DNA of 24,143 nt from JALRBM01 sp966186595. Its GTDB lineage: Bacteria > Patescibacteriota > Saccharimonadia > Saccharimonadales > Saccharimonadaceae. Within the stretch, counting starts at the first letter, position 1. Each line of letters begins with the position of its first letter. The translations under genes were made by a program, and so were the position numbers. This document shows positions 14,529-21,405 of this stretch, one piece after another. Below the pieces are notes generated by a model. It searched no databases, was not told where the DNA came from, and saw nothing but the letters and a program-made list of their open reading frames with translations. The DNA lies in NCBI GenBank assembly GCA_966186595.1, contig CBIFWO010000013.1:1-24143 (forward strand). Direction: 5' to 3'.

Positions 14529-15233
14529 ATGGCAGTATCTGTCGATATTAAAGCTCTGCTCGAAGCTGGTGTTCATTTTGGACACAAAACGAGCCGCTGG
14601 CACCCTAAAATGGCGCCATACATTCACAGCAAGCGTCAGGATAGTCACATTATCGATCTGACAAAGACGGTTGAAGGATTGGACAAAGCGCTTCCATTTC
14701 TTACCAAGGTAGCAACATCTGGTAAGCAAGTACTATTTGTTGGGACGAAAAAGCAGGCTAAGGATATCGTCAAAGCTGCTGCTGAAAAAGCGGGTCAGCC
14801 ATATGTGACCGAGCGTTGGATTGGCGGTATGCTTACCAACGTCAACACAGTGACAACTCAGATTAAGAAGCTAAAGGACCTCGAGCGCCGCATGGCATCG
14901 GGTGACCTGGAAAAGCGCTACAACAAGCTTGAGGTACAGCGTTTTCAGGAAGAAATCGACGACCTTAACAACAAGTACGGCGGGATTAAAGACTTGAATG
15001 GTCGTCCTGGTGCGGTCGTTGTTATTGATGTGATTGCTGACGCGAACGCCGTAAGGGAAGCCAAGACTCTCGGTGTGCCAGTTGTCGGGATCGTTGATAC
15101 GAACGCCAACCCTGATTCGATCGATTATGTTGTTCCGGGTAATGACGATGCGATCAAGGGCCTTTCGTTGCTGCTCGATTACTTCGCAGCTGCCGTAACC
15201 GAAGGCGCTGGTGTAAAGAAAGAGGAGAAATAG
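14529..15233 (+). CDS. rpsB: 30S ribosomal protein S2
   Basis: 234 aa (E. coli 241). It starts VDIKALLEAGVHFGHKTSRWHPKMAPYI (broken here only by description), with FVGTKKQAKDIV, RWIGGMLTN and DTNANPDSIDYVVPGNDDA, all hallmark uS2 stretches. It binds 16S rRNA late in small-subunit assembly and helps recruit S1 where S1 exists. SD AAGGAG lies 6 bases before ATG and can be masked by the leader pairing. It is co-transcribed with tsf, whose ATG follows the rpsB TAG directly. Confidence 0.97.
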   Translation: MAVSVDIKALLEAGVHFGHKTSRWHPKMAPYIHSKRQDSHIIDLTKTVEGLDKALPFLTKVATSGKQVLFVGTKKQAKDIVKAAAEKAGQPYVTERWIGGMLTNVNTVTTQIKKLKDLERRMASGDLEKRYNKLEVQRFQEEIDDLNNKYGGIKDLNGRPGAVVVIDVIADANAVREAKTLGVPVVGIVDTNANPDSIDYVVPGNDDAIKGLSLLLDYFAAAVTEGAGVKKEEK

Positions 15234-15830
15234 ATGGGCGTTTCGATTGAAGATATCCGCAAGCTGAAGGAATTAACTGGGGTTGGTCTAACCGACGCGA
15301 AGGTCGCGTTGGTTGAAGCCGACGGTGATTTTGATAAGGCACTTGAGGCAATGCGCAAGAAGGGCCTAACCAAGGCAGAAAAAAAAGGTGACCGCGAGGC
15401 TCGTGCGGGAGTTATTGACGGCTATGTTCATGATGGTCGCATCGGCGTTGTTGTAGAGGTGAACTGCGAGACGGACTTTGTCGCGCGTCTCGATGACTTT
15501 AAAAAACTTGCACACGAAATCGCTATGCAAGTTGCTGCGATGAGTCCAAAGTATGTGACCGTTGATGAAGTCCCCGCCGAAGAAATGGAGCGTGTGCGAA
15601 ATGAAGCACTCGAGCGCGTCAAGGCAGAAGGCAAGCCGGCCGATATCGCAGAGAAAATTGTTGAAGGTCAGGTGAAGAAGCATTTTGCTGATCAAGTTCT
15701 GATGACTCAGACGTATATTCTGGACGAAAAGCAGACCGTCGAGGATCATGTTAAAGAGGGCATTGCCAAGTTTGGTGAGAATATTGTTGTTCGTCAATTC
15801 AAGCGAATTGAAGTTGGCGTCAACGAATAG
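15234..15830 (+). CDS. tsf: Translation elongation factor Ts
   Basis: 198 aa, a short EF-Ts like that of Thermus (E. coli 283); the second half of the core is reduced. An N-terminal UBA-like domain (1-45) has IRKLKELTGVGLTDAKVAL. The nucleotide-exchange motif is CETDFVAR (78-85, TDFV at 80-83). It ejects GDP from EF-Tu. There is no gap after rpsB (TAG then ATG), and the SD GAGGAG lies within the rpsB 3' end. A strong terminator follows. The usual next gene, pyrH, is missing. Confidence 0.97.
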   Translation: MGVSIEDIRKLKELTGVGLTDAKVALVEADGDFDKALEAMRKKGLTKAEKKGDREARAGVIDGYVHDGRIGVVVEVNCETDFVARLDDFKKLAHEIAMQVAAMSPKYVTVDEVPAEEMERVRNEALERVKAEGKPADIAEKIVEGQVKKHFADQVLMTQTYILDEKQTVEDHVKEGIAKFGENIVVRQFKRIEVGVNE

Positions 15831-15850
15831 GCCTAGATTTTTCGATAGAT

Positions 15851-15877
15851 ACACCCGGTTTTGGCCGGGTGTTATTT
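15851..15877 (+). terminator. Terminator of rpsB-tsf
   Basis: ACACCCGG (15851-15858), loop TTTTGG and CCGGGTGT (15865-15872) form an 8-bp perfect stem followed by TATTTTGTATTT. Confidence 0.88.
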
Positions 15878-15899
15878 TGTATTTAACAGGGGTAAGGTA

Positions 15900-15928
15900 T
15901 TGCAATTTTAGACAAAATATGGTATTAT
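15900..15928 (+). promoter_or_regulatory. Promoter of the GC-rich lipoprotein gene
   Basis: TTGCAA (15900-15905), 17 bases and TATTAT (15923-15928); start site near 15935. The leader of about 50 bases holds a perfect hairpin TTCGGT/ACCGAA (15940-15945 with 15951-15956) ahead of the SD-like AAGGGTGA. Confidence 0.45.
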
Positions 15929-15985
15929 TTTTCCTGATCTTCGGTAGAGCACCGAAACCAACCCCTGGAAAGGGTGAGATAGTAC

Positions 15986-16714
15986 ATGAAGGTTCAGAGA
16001 AAGACAGCTCAGCGCGGTGTGGCGGTTGCCATGCTGGCCCTGGTGGCTGCAGGCTGTGCGTCGAGGGAAACCTCGGACAACAGCGCGTCTACCCACGTGT
16101 CGGCCGAGATCGATGCCCCGACTACGACACCGCCGTCGGTGGAGTCCAAGGTGGTCAAGCCCTCCACGACAACACCAACGGTCACGAGCCGCTCGACGCA
16201 GCAGGTGGCGACAACGGTGCCGCCTGCAAGCGCCCCGCTCGTCGCCCCCGAGGCGGAGCGGTACGACTTCTTCGGCAAGTTCACCCTTCCCCTTGGGAAG
16301 AAGAGGTGGGTTGTCGACGAGAAGCTGTCGAACCAGTACCGCAAGGTGGTGGTTGACAGCAGCCGCTGCGGCTCGATGCAGTACGCAAGCGTGTGTCCGC
16401 TCTTCGTGGTGGTGGACACCTCCAGCACGAAGGAGTGGATGCCCTACGAGAATCCCAAGGGGAAGATCGGGCAGACTTCGGCTGAGGGCAAGACCTGCTA
16501 CTGGAACATGATCCAGGACGGTCGCTACTACACTGCCCCCGAAAAGGTCACCGATTTCGTGCAGGTGGGCAAGTGGGAGGCGCGGTTCACCAGCCAGAAG
16601 CGCTGCAACCTTCCCGGCGAGATGTTCTCGCTGCGGTCGTACAGCCAGAACTTCATGATCTACGAGCAGGATGCGCTCGGCGACATGATGGCTCTGGTCC
16701 GCGCTGCCAAGTAG
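15986..16714 (+). CDS. GC-rich predicted lipoprotein of unknown function (at the pyrH position)
   Basis: 242 aa. A basic N-terminus (KVQRKTAQR) and a hydrophobic stretch end in LVAAGC, a lipobox with Cys24 as the lipidation site. A Thr/Ser/Pro-rich linker (about 30-85) leads to a globular domain of about 155 residues with four Cys (RCGSMQYASVC, KTCYW, KRCNL), likely two disulfides. I recognise no family. Codon use is strikingly GC-rich: codons 31-60 have G/C at 26 of 30 third positions, against 14 of 30 in the first 30 codons of frr next door. The gene has its own promoter and hairpin and lies between tsf and frr. It may have been acquired from a high-GC host such as an actinobacterium; that is inference. 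Confidence 0.8.
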   Translation: MKVQRKTAQRGVAVAMLALVAAGCASRETSDNSASTHVSAEIDAPTTTPPSVESKVVKPSTTTPTVTSRSTQQVATTVPPASAPLVAPEAERYDFFGKFTLPLGKKRWVVDEKLSNQYRKVVVDSSRCGSMQYASVCPLFVVVDTSSTKEWMPYENPKGKIGQTSAEGKTCYWNMIQDGRYYTAPEKVTDFVQVGKWEARFTSQKRCNLPGEMFSLRSYSQNFMIYEQDALGDMMALVRAAK

Positions 16715-16740
16715 CCTTCGACGACCCTCTAGGTGCTCCC

Positions 16741-16794
16741 GAAGTACGCCCCGACGCGGATCAGATTTTGGTCTACATGCGTCGGGGCGACTTC
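16741..16794 (+). terminator. Long GC-rich hairpin after the lipoprotein gene
   Basis: GAAGTACGCCCCGACGC (16741-16757) and GCGTCGGGGCGACTTC (16779-16794) form a 16-bp stem with one bulged A and a 21-base loop. No T run follows. It probably acts as a terminator or 3' stabiliser. Confidence 0.5.
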
Positions 16795-16819
16795 CGTATG
16801 TGGGTATTGATAAACGTGA

Positions 16820-16825
16820 TAAAAT
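16820..16825 (+). promoter_or_regulatory. Candidate -10 box of the frr operon
   Basis: TAAAAT ends 6 bases before ATG 16832, so +1 would be at the start codon. No SD is present and the -35 region is poor. Confidence 0.4.
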
Positions 16826-16831
16826 AGACAT

Positions 16832-17386
16832 ATGTTTAGTACAGATTCTTATGATGAAAAAATGACCCTCGCGCTTGCTCACTTTGAGGATGAGCTGAGG
16901 AAAGTCCGTACCGGCAGGGCACATCCCGGCATGCTGGATAGTATTCAGATCGAAGCTTATGGTCAGAAAATGCCGCTCAATCAGGTGGCAAATGTGACGG
17001 CACCAGAACCGCAGCTTTTACAGATTACGCCGTTCGACCCGAGCAATCTCCAGGCGATTAGCGCGGCGATTCGTGCTGATCAGTCACTCGGCTTTAACCC
17101 AAGTGATGATGGGCGGGTGGTGCGCGTGCCCGTGCCGGCCCTAACCGAGGAGCGCCGGAAGCAAATCGTTAAGCAGACCGGTGAAAAGGTAGAGGAAGCC
17201 CGAATTGCTCTTCGAAATATTCGCCAGGATGCCTTAAAAGAAGCCAAGCGAATGAAAGACGCGAAAGAGCTGAGCGAGGATGATGTGAAGCGTGTCGAAA
17301 AAGAAATCGATAAATTGATGGCGGATAATCAGGACAAGATCGACGCTGCTTTTAGAGCTAAGGAAAAGGAAATCCTTACGCTCTAA
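16832..17386 (+). CDS. frr: Ribosome recycling factor
   Basis: 184 aa (E. coli 185). Typical RRF stretches are ELRKVRTGRAHPGMLD, YGQKMPLNQVANV, QLLQITPFDPSN, VRVPVPALTEERRKQIVKQ and the C-terminal coiled helix EKEIDKLMADNQDKID. With EF-G it splits post-termination ribosomes. No SD is visible; the start lies just after a -10-like box, suggesting leaderless initiation. The stop TAA shares its last A with the uppS ATG (TAATG), so translation is coupled. Confidence 0.97.
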   Translation: MFSTDSYDEKMTLALAHFEDELRKVRTGRAHPGMLDSIQIEAYGQKMPLNQVANVTAPEPQLLQITPFDPSNLQAISAAIRADQSLGFNPSDDGRVVRVPVPALTEERRKQIVKQTGEKVEEARIALRNIRQDALKEAKRMKDAKELSEDDVKRVEKEIDKLMADNQDKIDAAFRAKEKEILTL

Positions 17387-18072
17387 TGTCTAGGGTCCCT
17401 CGCCATGTAGGTTATATATTCGACGGCAACCGCCGCTGGGCGCGGGAGCATGGCCTTCCTGCATATGAAGGCCATCTTGCTGGGTATAATGCCATCCAAG
17501 AGGTGGCGAAGGCGACGTTTGATGCGGGCGTTGAGTATGTTTCTGGCTATATCTTTAGCACCGAAAATTGGAGGCGTAGCGAAGAGGAAGTGGGCAAATT
17601 AATGGGCCTGGTGTTAAAGCTTTTGACATCGGATCTTAAGCAGCTGGAAGATAACGACATCAAGCTCGTCGTTCTAGGGTCGCGAGAGGGCGTGAGTGAC
17701 AAAATCCTAAATGCGATTGACAACGCTGAAGCTCGCACGGCAAATAACGCCCGCGGAACACTAGTGCTTTGCTTTAATTATGGTGGTCAGTTAGAGATCA
17801 CTGATGCGGTTAAAAAAATTGTTCAATTAGGGGTTAGCGCGGATGAAATCACGCCAGAACTTATCGCTGAAAACCTATATGATCCCACTGTGCCGCCAGT
17901 GGATCTGATCGTTCGAACAAGTGGTGAGCAGCGCATTTCCAACTTTATGCTGTGGCGCGCGGCGTATAGTGAACTGCTTTTTTTGGAAAAGTTCTGGCCG
18001 GACATGACAAAAGACGACGTGGCGGCTATACTGAAAGAATATTCACAGCGTGACAGGCGAATCGGAGGGTAG
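17386..18072 (+). CDS. uppS: Isoprenyl transferase (undecaprenyl diphosphate synthase)
   Basis: 228 aa cis-prenyltransferase. HVGYIFDGNRRWA (7-19) is the FPP-binding P-loop, with catalytic Asp13. FSTENWRRSEEEV is conserved region III, LCFNYGGQLEI follows, and RTSGEQRISNFMLWRAAYSE holds the IPP/Mg-binding arginines. It makes the C55 carrier lipid for peptidoglycan and glycopolymers, the substrate carrier for the LCP enzyme of this window. It overlaps frr by 1 base and is followed directly by rseP. The usual downstream cdsA and dxr are absent. Confidence 0.95.
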   Translation: MSRVPRHVGYIFDGNRRWAREHGLPAYEGHLAGYNAIQEVAKATFDAGVEYVSGYIFSTENWRRSEEEVGKLMGLVLKLLTSDLKQLEDNDIKLVVLGSREGVSDKILNAIDNAEARTANNARGTLVLCFNYGGQLEITDAVKKIVQLGVSADEITPELIAENLYDPTVPPVDLIVRTSGEQRISNFMLWRAAYSELLFLEKFWPDMTKDDVAAILKEYSQRDRRIGG

Positions 18073-19221
18073 ATGGAACTAATAGTTGGTATTTTGGTGG
18101 GGCTTATAATCCTGGTTGTACTCGTGGTGATCCATGAACTGGGTCATGCAATTGTTGCCAAGCGTAATGGCGTAGTTGTTGAGGAATTCGGCGTCGGATT
18201 TCCACCGAGGGCGTGGAAGAAGAAGCTGAAAAATGGTGTTTTGTTCACGCTCAATTGGCTGCCGCTTGGTGGATTTGTAAAGCTGCAAGGTGAGCATGAT
18301 GCCGCCAGAAAAAAAGGCGATTACGGAGCAGCCAGCTTTTGGGTGAAGACGAAAATTCTTCTTGCGGGTGTAGCGATGAACTGGATTGTGGCGGCATTGC
18401 TGCTGACGGTTTTAGCGTGGAGTGGACTGCCAAAAATCTTGCCCAATCAATTCAGTATTCCTGGGGATACGACAGTAACAAGGCAACCGGTTGAAGTGAC
18501 GGCAGTAGCGAGCGATTCGCCTGCTGAGAAGGCAGGGCTTAAAGCCGGGGATAAGGTGCTGCGTTTTGCTGGTGAGCAGGTCCAGTCATCTACAGAACTC
18601 TCTAAAAAGACGGCAGAAAAGAAAGGTCAGACGGTCGAGGTTATTTATTCGCGGGATGGTGTGGAAGCAACGGCTAAGGTCCAGCTTCGAGGGGAAAATA
18701 AAAACCAGCAGGGCTTTTTGGGAGTAACATCGGGCCAGCGCGAGACGATGCAGGCCAGCTGGTCAGCGCCAATTGTCGGCGTAGTAACAACGGGGCAGTT
18801 TACACTTGTAACGCTACAAGGGATCGGTGATTTGGTAGTGAATTTGGTCAAAGGGGTAGTGCTGCAATTTAGTCCGCACGAAGGCACTCGTCAACAGGCC
18901 CAGCAAGATCTCCAGACGGTGAGCAATAGTGTCGCTGGTCCGGTGGGAATTCTGGGAGTCATATTCCCGGCCGCCGAACAGGCGGGGCTAACGCAGCTCA
19001 TCCTCCTTAGTGCGATTATCTCGTTGACGCTAGCGGTGATGAATGTTCTGCCAATCCCCGCGCTTGATGGTGGGCGTTGGTTTACGATGGTAATTTTCCG
19101 TTTACTGAAAAAACCCCTCACGAAAGAGCGCGAAGAACAGATTCAAGGTACAGGTTTCATGATCCTCATGCTCCTGGTGATAGTGATAACGGTGGCAGAT
19201 GTTGCGAAATTCTTCAAATAA
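18073..19221 (+). CDS. rseP: Site-2 intramembrane zinc metalloprotease (RseP family, M50)
   Basis: 382 aa. The first transmembrane helix carries HELGH (21-25), the zinc and catalytic motif, followed by EEFGVGFPPR. One PDZ domain (about 135-200) has DSPAEKAGLKAGDKVLRF; E. coli RseP has two. The third zinc ligand lies in NVLPIPALDGGRWF near the C-terminal helices. Site-2 proteases cut transmembrane segments of anti-sigma factors or signal-peptide remnants. ATG follows the uppS TAG directly, and the 3' end overlaps the next protease gene by 23 bases. Confidence 0.95.
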   Translation: MELIVGILVGLIILVVLVVIHELGHAIVAKRNGVVVEEFGVGFPPRAWKKKLKNGVLFTLNWLPLGGFVKLQGEHDAARKKGDYGAASFWVKTKILLAGVAMNWIVAALLLTVLAWSGLPKILPNQFSIPGDTTVTRQPVEVTAVASDSPAEKAGLKAGDKVLRFAGEQVQSSTELSKKTAEKKGQTVEVIYSRDGVEATAKVQLRGENKNQQGFLGVTSGQRETMQASWSAPIVGVVTTGQFTLVTLQGIGDLVVNLVKGVVLQFSPHEGTRQQAQQDLQTVSNSVAGPVGILGVIFPAAEQAGLTQLILLSAIISLTLAVMNVLPIPALDGGRWFTMVIFRLLKKPLTKEREEQIQGTGFMILMLLVIVITVADVAKFFK

Positions 19222-19972
19222 AGCAGACTTACCAAAAAGAGTCTACCGCTGGCAATTCTTTGTCCTGTTGCCGCTCTGGGTATTTGTAGGATTTGTGGCA
19301 TCACAATTTTTAGTGACGGGAATGTTAATGGTTCTTCGGCAGGTGGGTATCCTTTCACAGGGGGCGGTGAGCATTACCGTCCTGAACACGATAGTTGCGG
19401 CGGCGATCTACGTGGTGACCTTGGCGCTAGTGTTGGGTATCCCGTGGTTCGTCCAGCGGCGGCGAACTTCCCGGGAAGATTTGGGAATCACTCGTTTTCC
19501 TAGCTGGCTTGACATTGGTCTGGCGCCAGTTGGATTCGTGGTGTACTACATTTTCTCCATAATACTGGTGTATGTTGCCAGCCAGATAATCCCAGCTTTT
19601 GACATGCAACAGACGCAAGATGTTGGGTTTAGTAACCTCACCGAGCGATATGAGGTCATGTTGGCGTTTCTCACGCTAGTGATCATCGCGCCGATTGCCG
19701 AAGAATTGTTATTCCGAGGGTATCTGTATGGAAAGCTGCGCAAGTCGGTGCCTATGTGGCTTGCGATCCTGATGACGAGTACACTTTTCGCGATTGTTCA
19801 TGGTCAATGGAACGTCGCGATTGACGTGTTTGCGCTAAGCCTTGTGATGTGTGGTCTTCGTGAAATCACCGGGAGTATTTGGGCAGGTGTTATTCTGCAC
19901 ACCATGAAAAATGCACTGGCTTTTTACCTCCTCTTTATTAATCCGACACTTTTGGCTACAATAGGGTCATGA
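19199..19972 (+). CDS. CPBP-family (CAAX/Abi) intramembrane metalloprotease
   Basis: 257 aa with about seven membrane segments. The family motifs are present: EELLFRG (168-174, catalytic Glu pair and Arg173), FAIVHGQW with His201, and AGVILHTMKNAL with His234. Bacterial members act in protein processing, bacteriocin self-protection or envelope signalling; the substrate here is unknown. The start ATG 19199 lies inside rseP, so the two membrane proteases are coupled. The stop is TGA, overlapped by an ATG that opens the short leader ORF of proS. Confidence 0.9.
   Translation: MLRNSSNKADLPKRVYRWQFFVLLPLWVFVGFVASQFLVTGMLMVLRQVGILSQGAVSITVLNTIVAAAIYVVTLALVLGIPWFVQRRRTSREDLGITRFPSWLDIGLAPVGFVVYYIFSIILVYVASQIIPAFDMQQTQDVGFSNLTERYEVMLAFLTLVIIAPIAEELLFRGYLYGKLRKSVPMWLAILMTSTLFAIVHGQWNVAIDVFALSLVMCGLREITGSIWAGVILHTMKNALAFYLLFINPTLLATIGS
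19957..19962 (+). promoter_or_regulatory. Candidate -10 box upstream of proS
   Basis: TACAAT at the end of the CPBP gene ends 6 bases before the ATG of the short leader ORF (19969). A weak TTTATT lies 17 bases upstream. The predicted start would coincide with that ATG, with about 100 bases of leader before proS. Confidence 0.35.
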
Positions 19973-20019
19973 TGAGGTTATCCGCCCTCTTTGCTCCTCG
20001 CATGCCGGTCCGCCGGTAG
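19969..20019 (+). CDS. Candidate 16-codon leader ORF of proS
   Basis: ATG ATG AGG TTA TCC ... TAG encodes MMRLSALFAPRMPVRR. The first ATG overlaps the TGA of the upstream gene and lies 6 bases after a -10-like box. From the second Met, six of the first seven residues (MRLSALF) match the ProRS N-terminus (MRLSQLF) with mostly different codons. It contains two Pro codons, and CTCCT (19994-19998), which covers the first of them, is complementary to the proS SD AGGAG (20055-20059). A regulatory leader peptide is a hypothesis; it could also be a chance or relic ORF. Confidence 0.3.
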   Translation: MMRLSALFAPRMPVRR

Positions 20020-20068
20020 GTTTGTTTTTATCCGATTTTTTCTATCAATGACACAGGAGTAATTTTAT

Positions 20069-21316
20069 ATGCGATTATCACAACTTTTTACAAAAACCAG
20101 CAAGACTGCACCTGCCGATGAGGTGGCGAAGAATGCTCAACTATTGATTCGGGCAGGATTTATCCACAAAGAGATGGCGGGGGTTTATGCGTATCTTCCC
20201 CTTGGAAAGCGAGTGCTCGATAAGATCGCTCAAATCGTTCGCGAGGAGATGGATGCAATCGGCGGCCAAGAGCTCCAGATGACAGCTCTGCAGCCAAAGG
20301 ATATCTTTGAGAAGACAGATCGTTGGGACGATGCAAAAGTCGATAACTGGTTTAAGACCAAACTTATCAATGGCACCGAGCTAGGAATGGGACTGACGCA
20401 CGAGGAGCCTATTGTTGATGCTCTTAGCGGTTACGTCAACTCTTACAAAGACCTGCCGATTTATGTTTACCAGATCCAGAGTAAGTATCGTAACGAACTT
20501 CGTGCGAAGAGTGGGCTGCTTCGTGGGCGCGAATTCATTATGAAAGATATGTATTCGTTTGCGCGTACTCAGGAGGAGCACGAAAAGCTTTACGAAGAGG
20601 TAGCTAAGGCGTATCACCGCGTATATGACCGTCTTGGAATCGGTGATATAACATATCGTACGGCTGCGGATGGTGGGATTTTTACGGCTCGTTTTAGTGA
20701 TGAATTTCAAACGCTGAGTGATATTGGCGAAGATACAATTTATCTGGATGAAGAGAAGCGGTTTGCTGTTAACGAAGAAGTGTACACCGATGAGAATCTT
20801 GCAAAGCTTGGTCTTGATAAAACCAAGTTGGTGGAAAAGAAGGCGATCGAGGTAGGTAATATCTTTCCCCTTGAAAGTAAGTATACGGATGCGCTCGATG
20901 TTTATTACACTGATGAAAATGGACAAGAGCAGTCTATCATTATGGGATGTTATGGCATTGGTGTGAGTCGTCTGGTTGGAGTGCTTGCCGAACACTTCAG
21001 TGATGAAAAGGGCCTGGTGTGGCCCGAGAGCGTGGCCCCGGCGAGAGTGCATCTAGTACGTATTGGGAGCGATGCAGCCGTTAGACATGCCGATGAATTG
21101 TATGAAGAACTGAAATCTAAAGGCATCGAAGTGCTTTACGATGATCGCGACGAGCGGTCAGGGACTAAGTTTGCCGATGCTGAACTGATGGGTATTCCAC
21201 ATCGTGTGACGGTCAGTGACCGTTTGTTGGAGACAAATTCCTATGAGTATACACCTCGTATGAGTGGATCTACAGAGGTGTTGACACGCGATGAGCTGCT
21301 TGCTAAACTTAGTTGA
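20069..21316 (+). CDS. proS: Prolyl-tRNA synthetase, short form without editing domain
   Basis: 415 aa class II synthetase. Motif 1 region is KIAQIVREEMDAIGGQE, motif 2 is KYRNELRAKSG with GREFIMKDMYSF, and motif 3 is MGCYGIGVSRLVG. The C-terminal anticodon-binding domain (VHLVRIG... DDRDERSGTKFADAELMGIPHR, two separate stretches) is complete. E. coli ProRS (572 aa) carries a YbaK-like editing insertion of about 180 residues between motifs 2 and 3; here only a short linker is present after FQTLSDIGEDTIYL. SD AGGAG lies 9 bases before ATG. Stop is TGA. Confidence 0.96.
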   Translation: MRLSQLFTKTSKTAPADEVAKNAQLLIRAGFIHKEMAGVYAYLPLGKRVLDKIAQIVREEMDAIGGQELQMTALQPKDIFEKTDRWDDAKVDNWFKTKLINGTELGMGLTHEEPIVDALSGYVNSYKDLPIYVYQIQSKYRNELRAKSGLLRGREFIMKDMYSFARTQEEHEKLYEEVAKAYHRVYDRLGIGDITYRTAADGGIFTARFSDEFQTLSDIGEDTIYLDEEKRFAVNEEVYTDENLAKLGLDKTKLVEKKAIEVGNIFPLESKYTDALDVYYTDENGQEQSIIMGCYGIGVSRLVGVLAEHFSDEKGLVWPESVAPARVHLVRIGSDAAVRHADELYEELKSKGIEVLYDDRDERSGTKFADAELMGIPHRVTVSDRLLETNSYEYTPRMSGSTEVLTRDELLAKLS

Positions 21317-21336
21317 TTGTAGATTTCTATCTACGA
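21317..21336 (+). other. Small hairpin in the proS-greA gap
   Basis: GTAGAT (21319-21324), loop TTCT and ATCTAC (21329-21334), extendable by a wobble and an A-T pair. No T run follows, so it is not a standard terminator. The rest of the gap to greA holds AT-rich -10-like DNA (TATATATAG, 21345-21353) but no clear -35. Confidence 0.35.
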
Positions 21337-21405
21337 ATTAGCACTATATATAGGGTAAGCGTGGGCATTAGAGACACTATTTTGTAAGGGAAAAGGAATA
21401 TTTTG

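Noticed and set aside
15908..16924. 338-codon open frame on the minus strand opposite the lipoprotein gene
   Set aside because: The GC-rich sense gene has few stop-forming triplets on the other strand. The product is Arg/His-rich low complexity with no motif, while the sense frame has a lipobox, SD and promoter.
19973..20068. T-box riboswitch in front of proS (also considered for lysS)
   Set aside because: No T-box core sequence (TGGNACCGCG-like) and no strong antiterminator/terminator pair; only a short CCGG hairpin is present.
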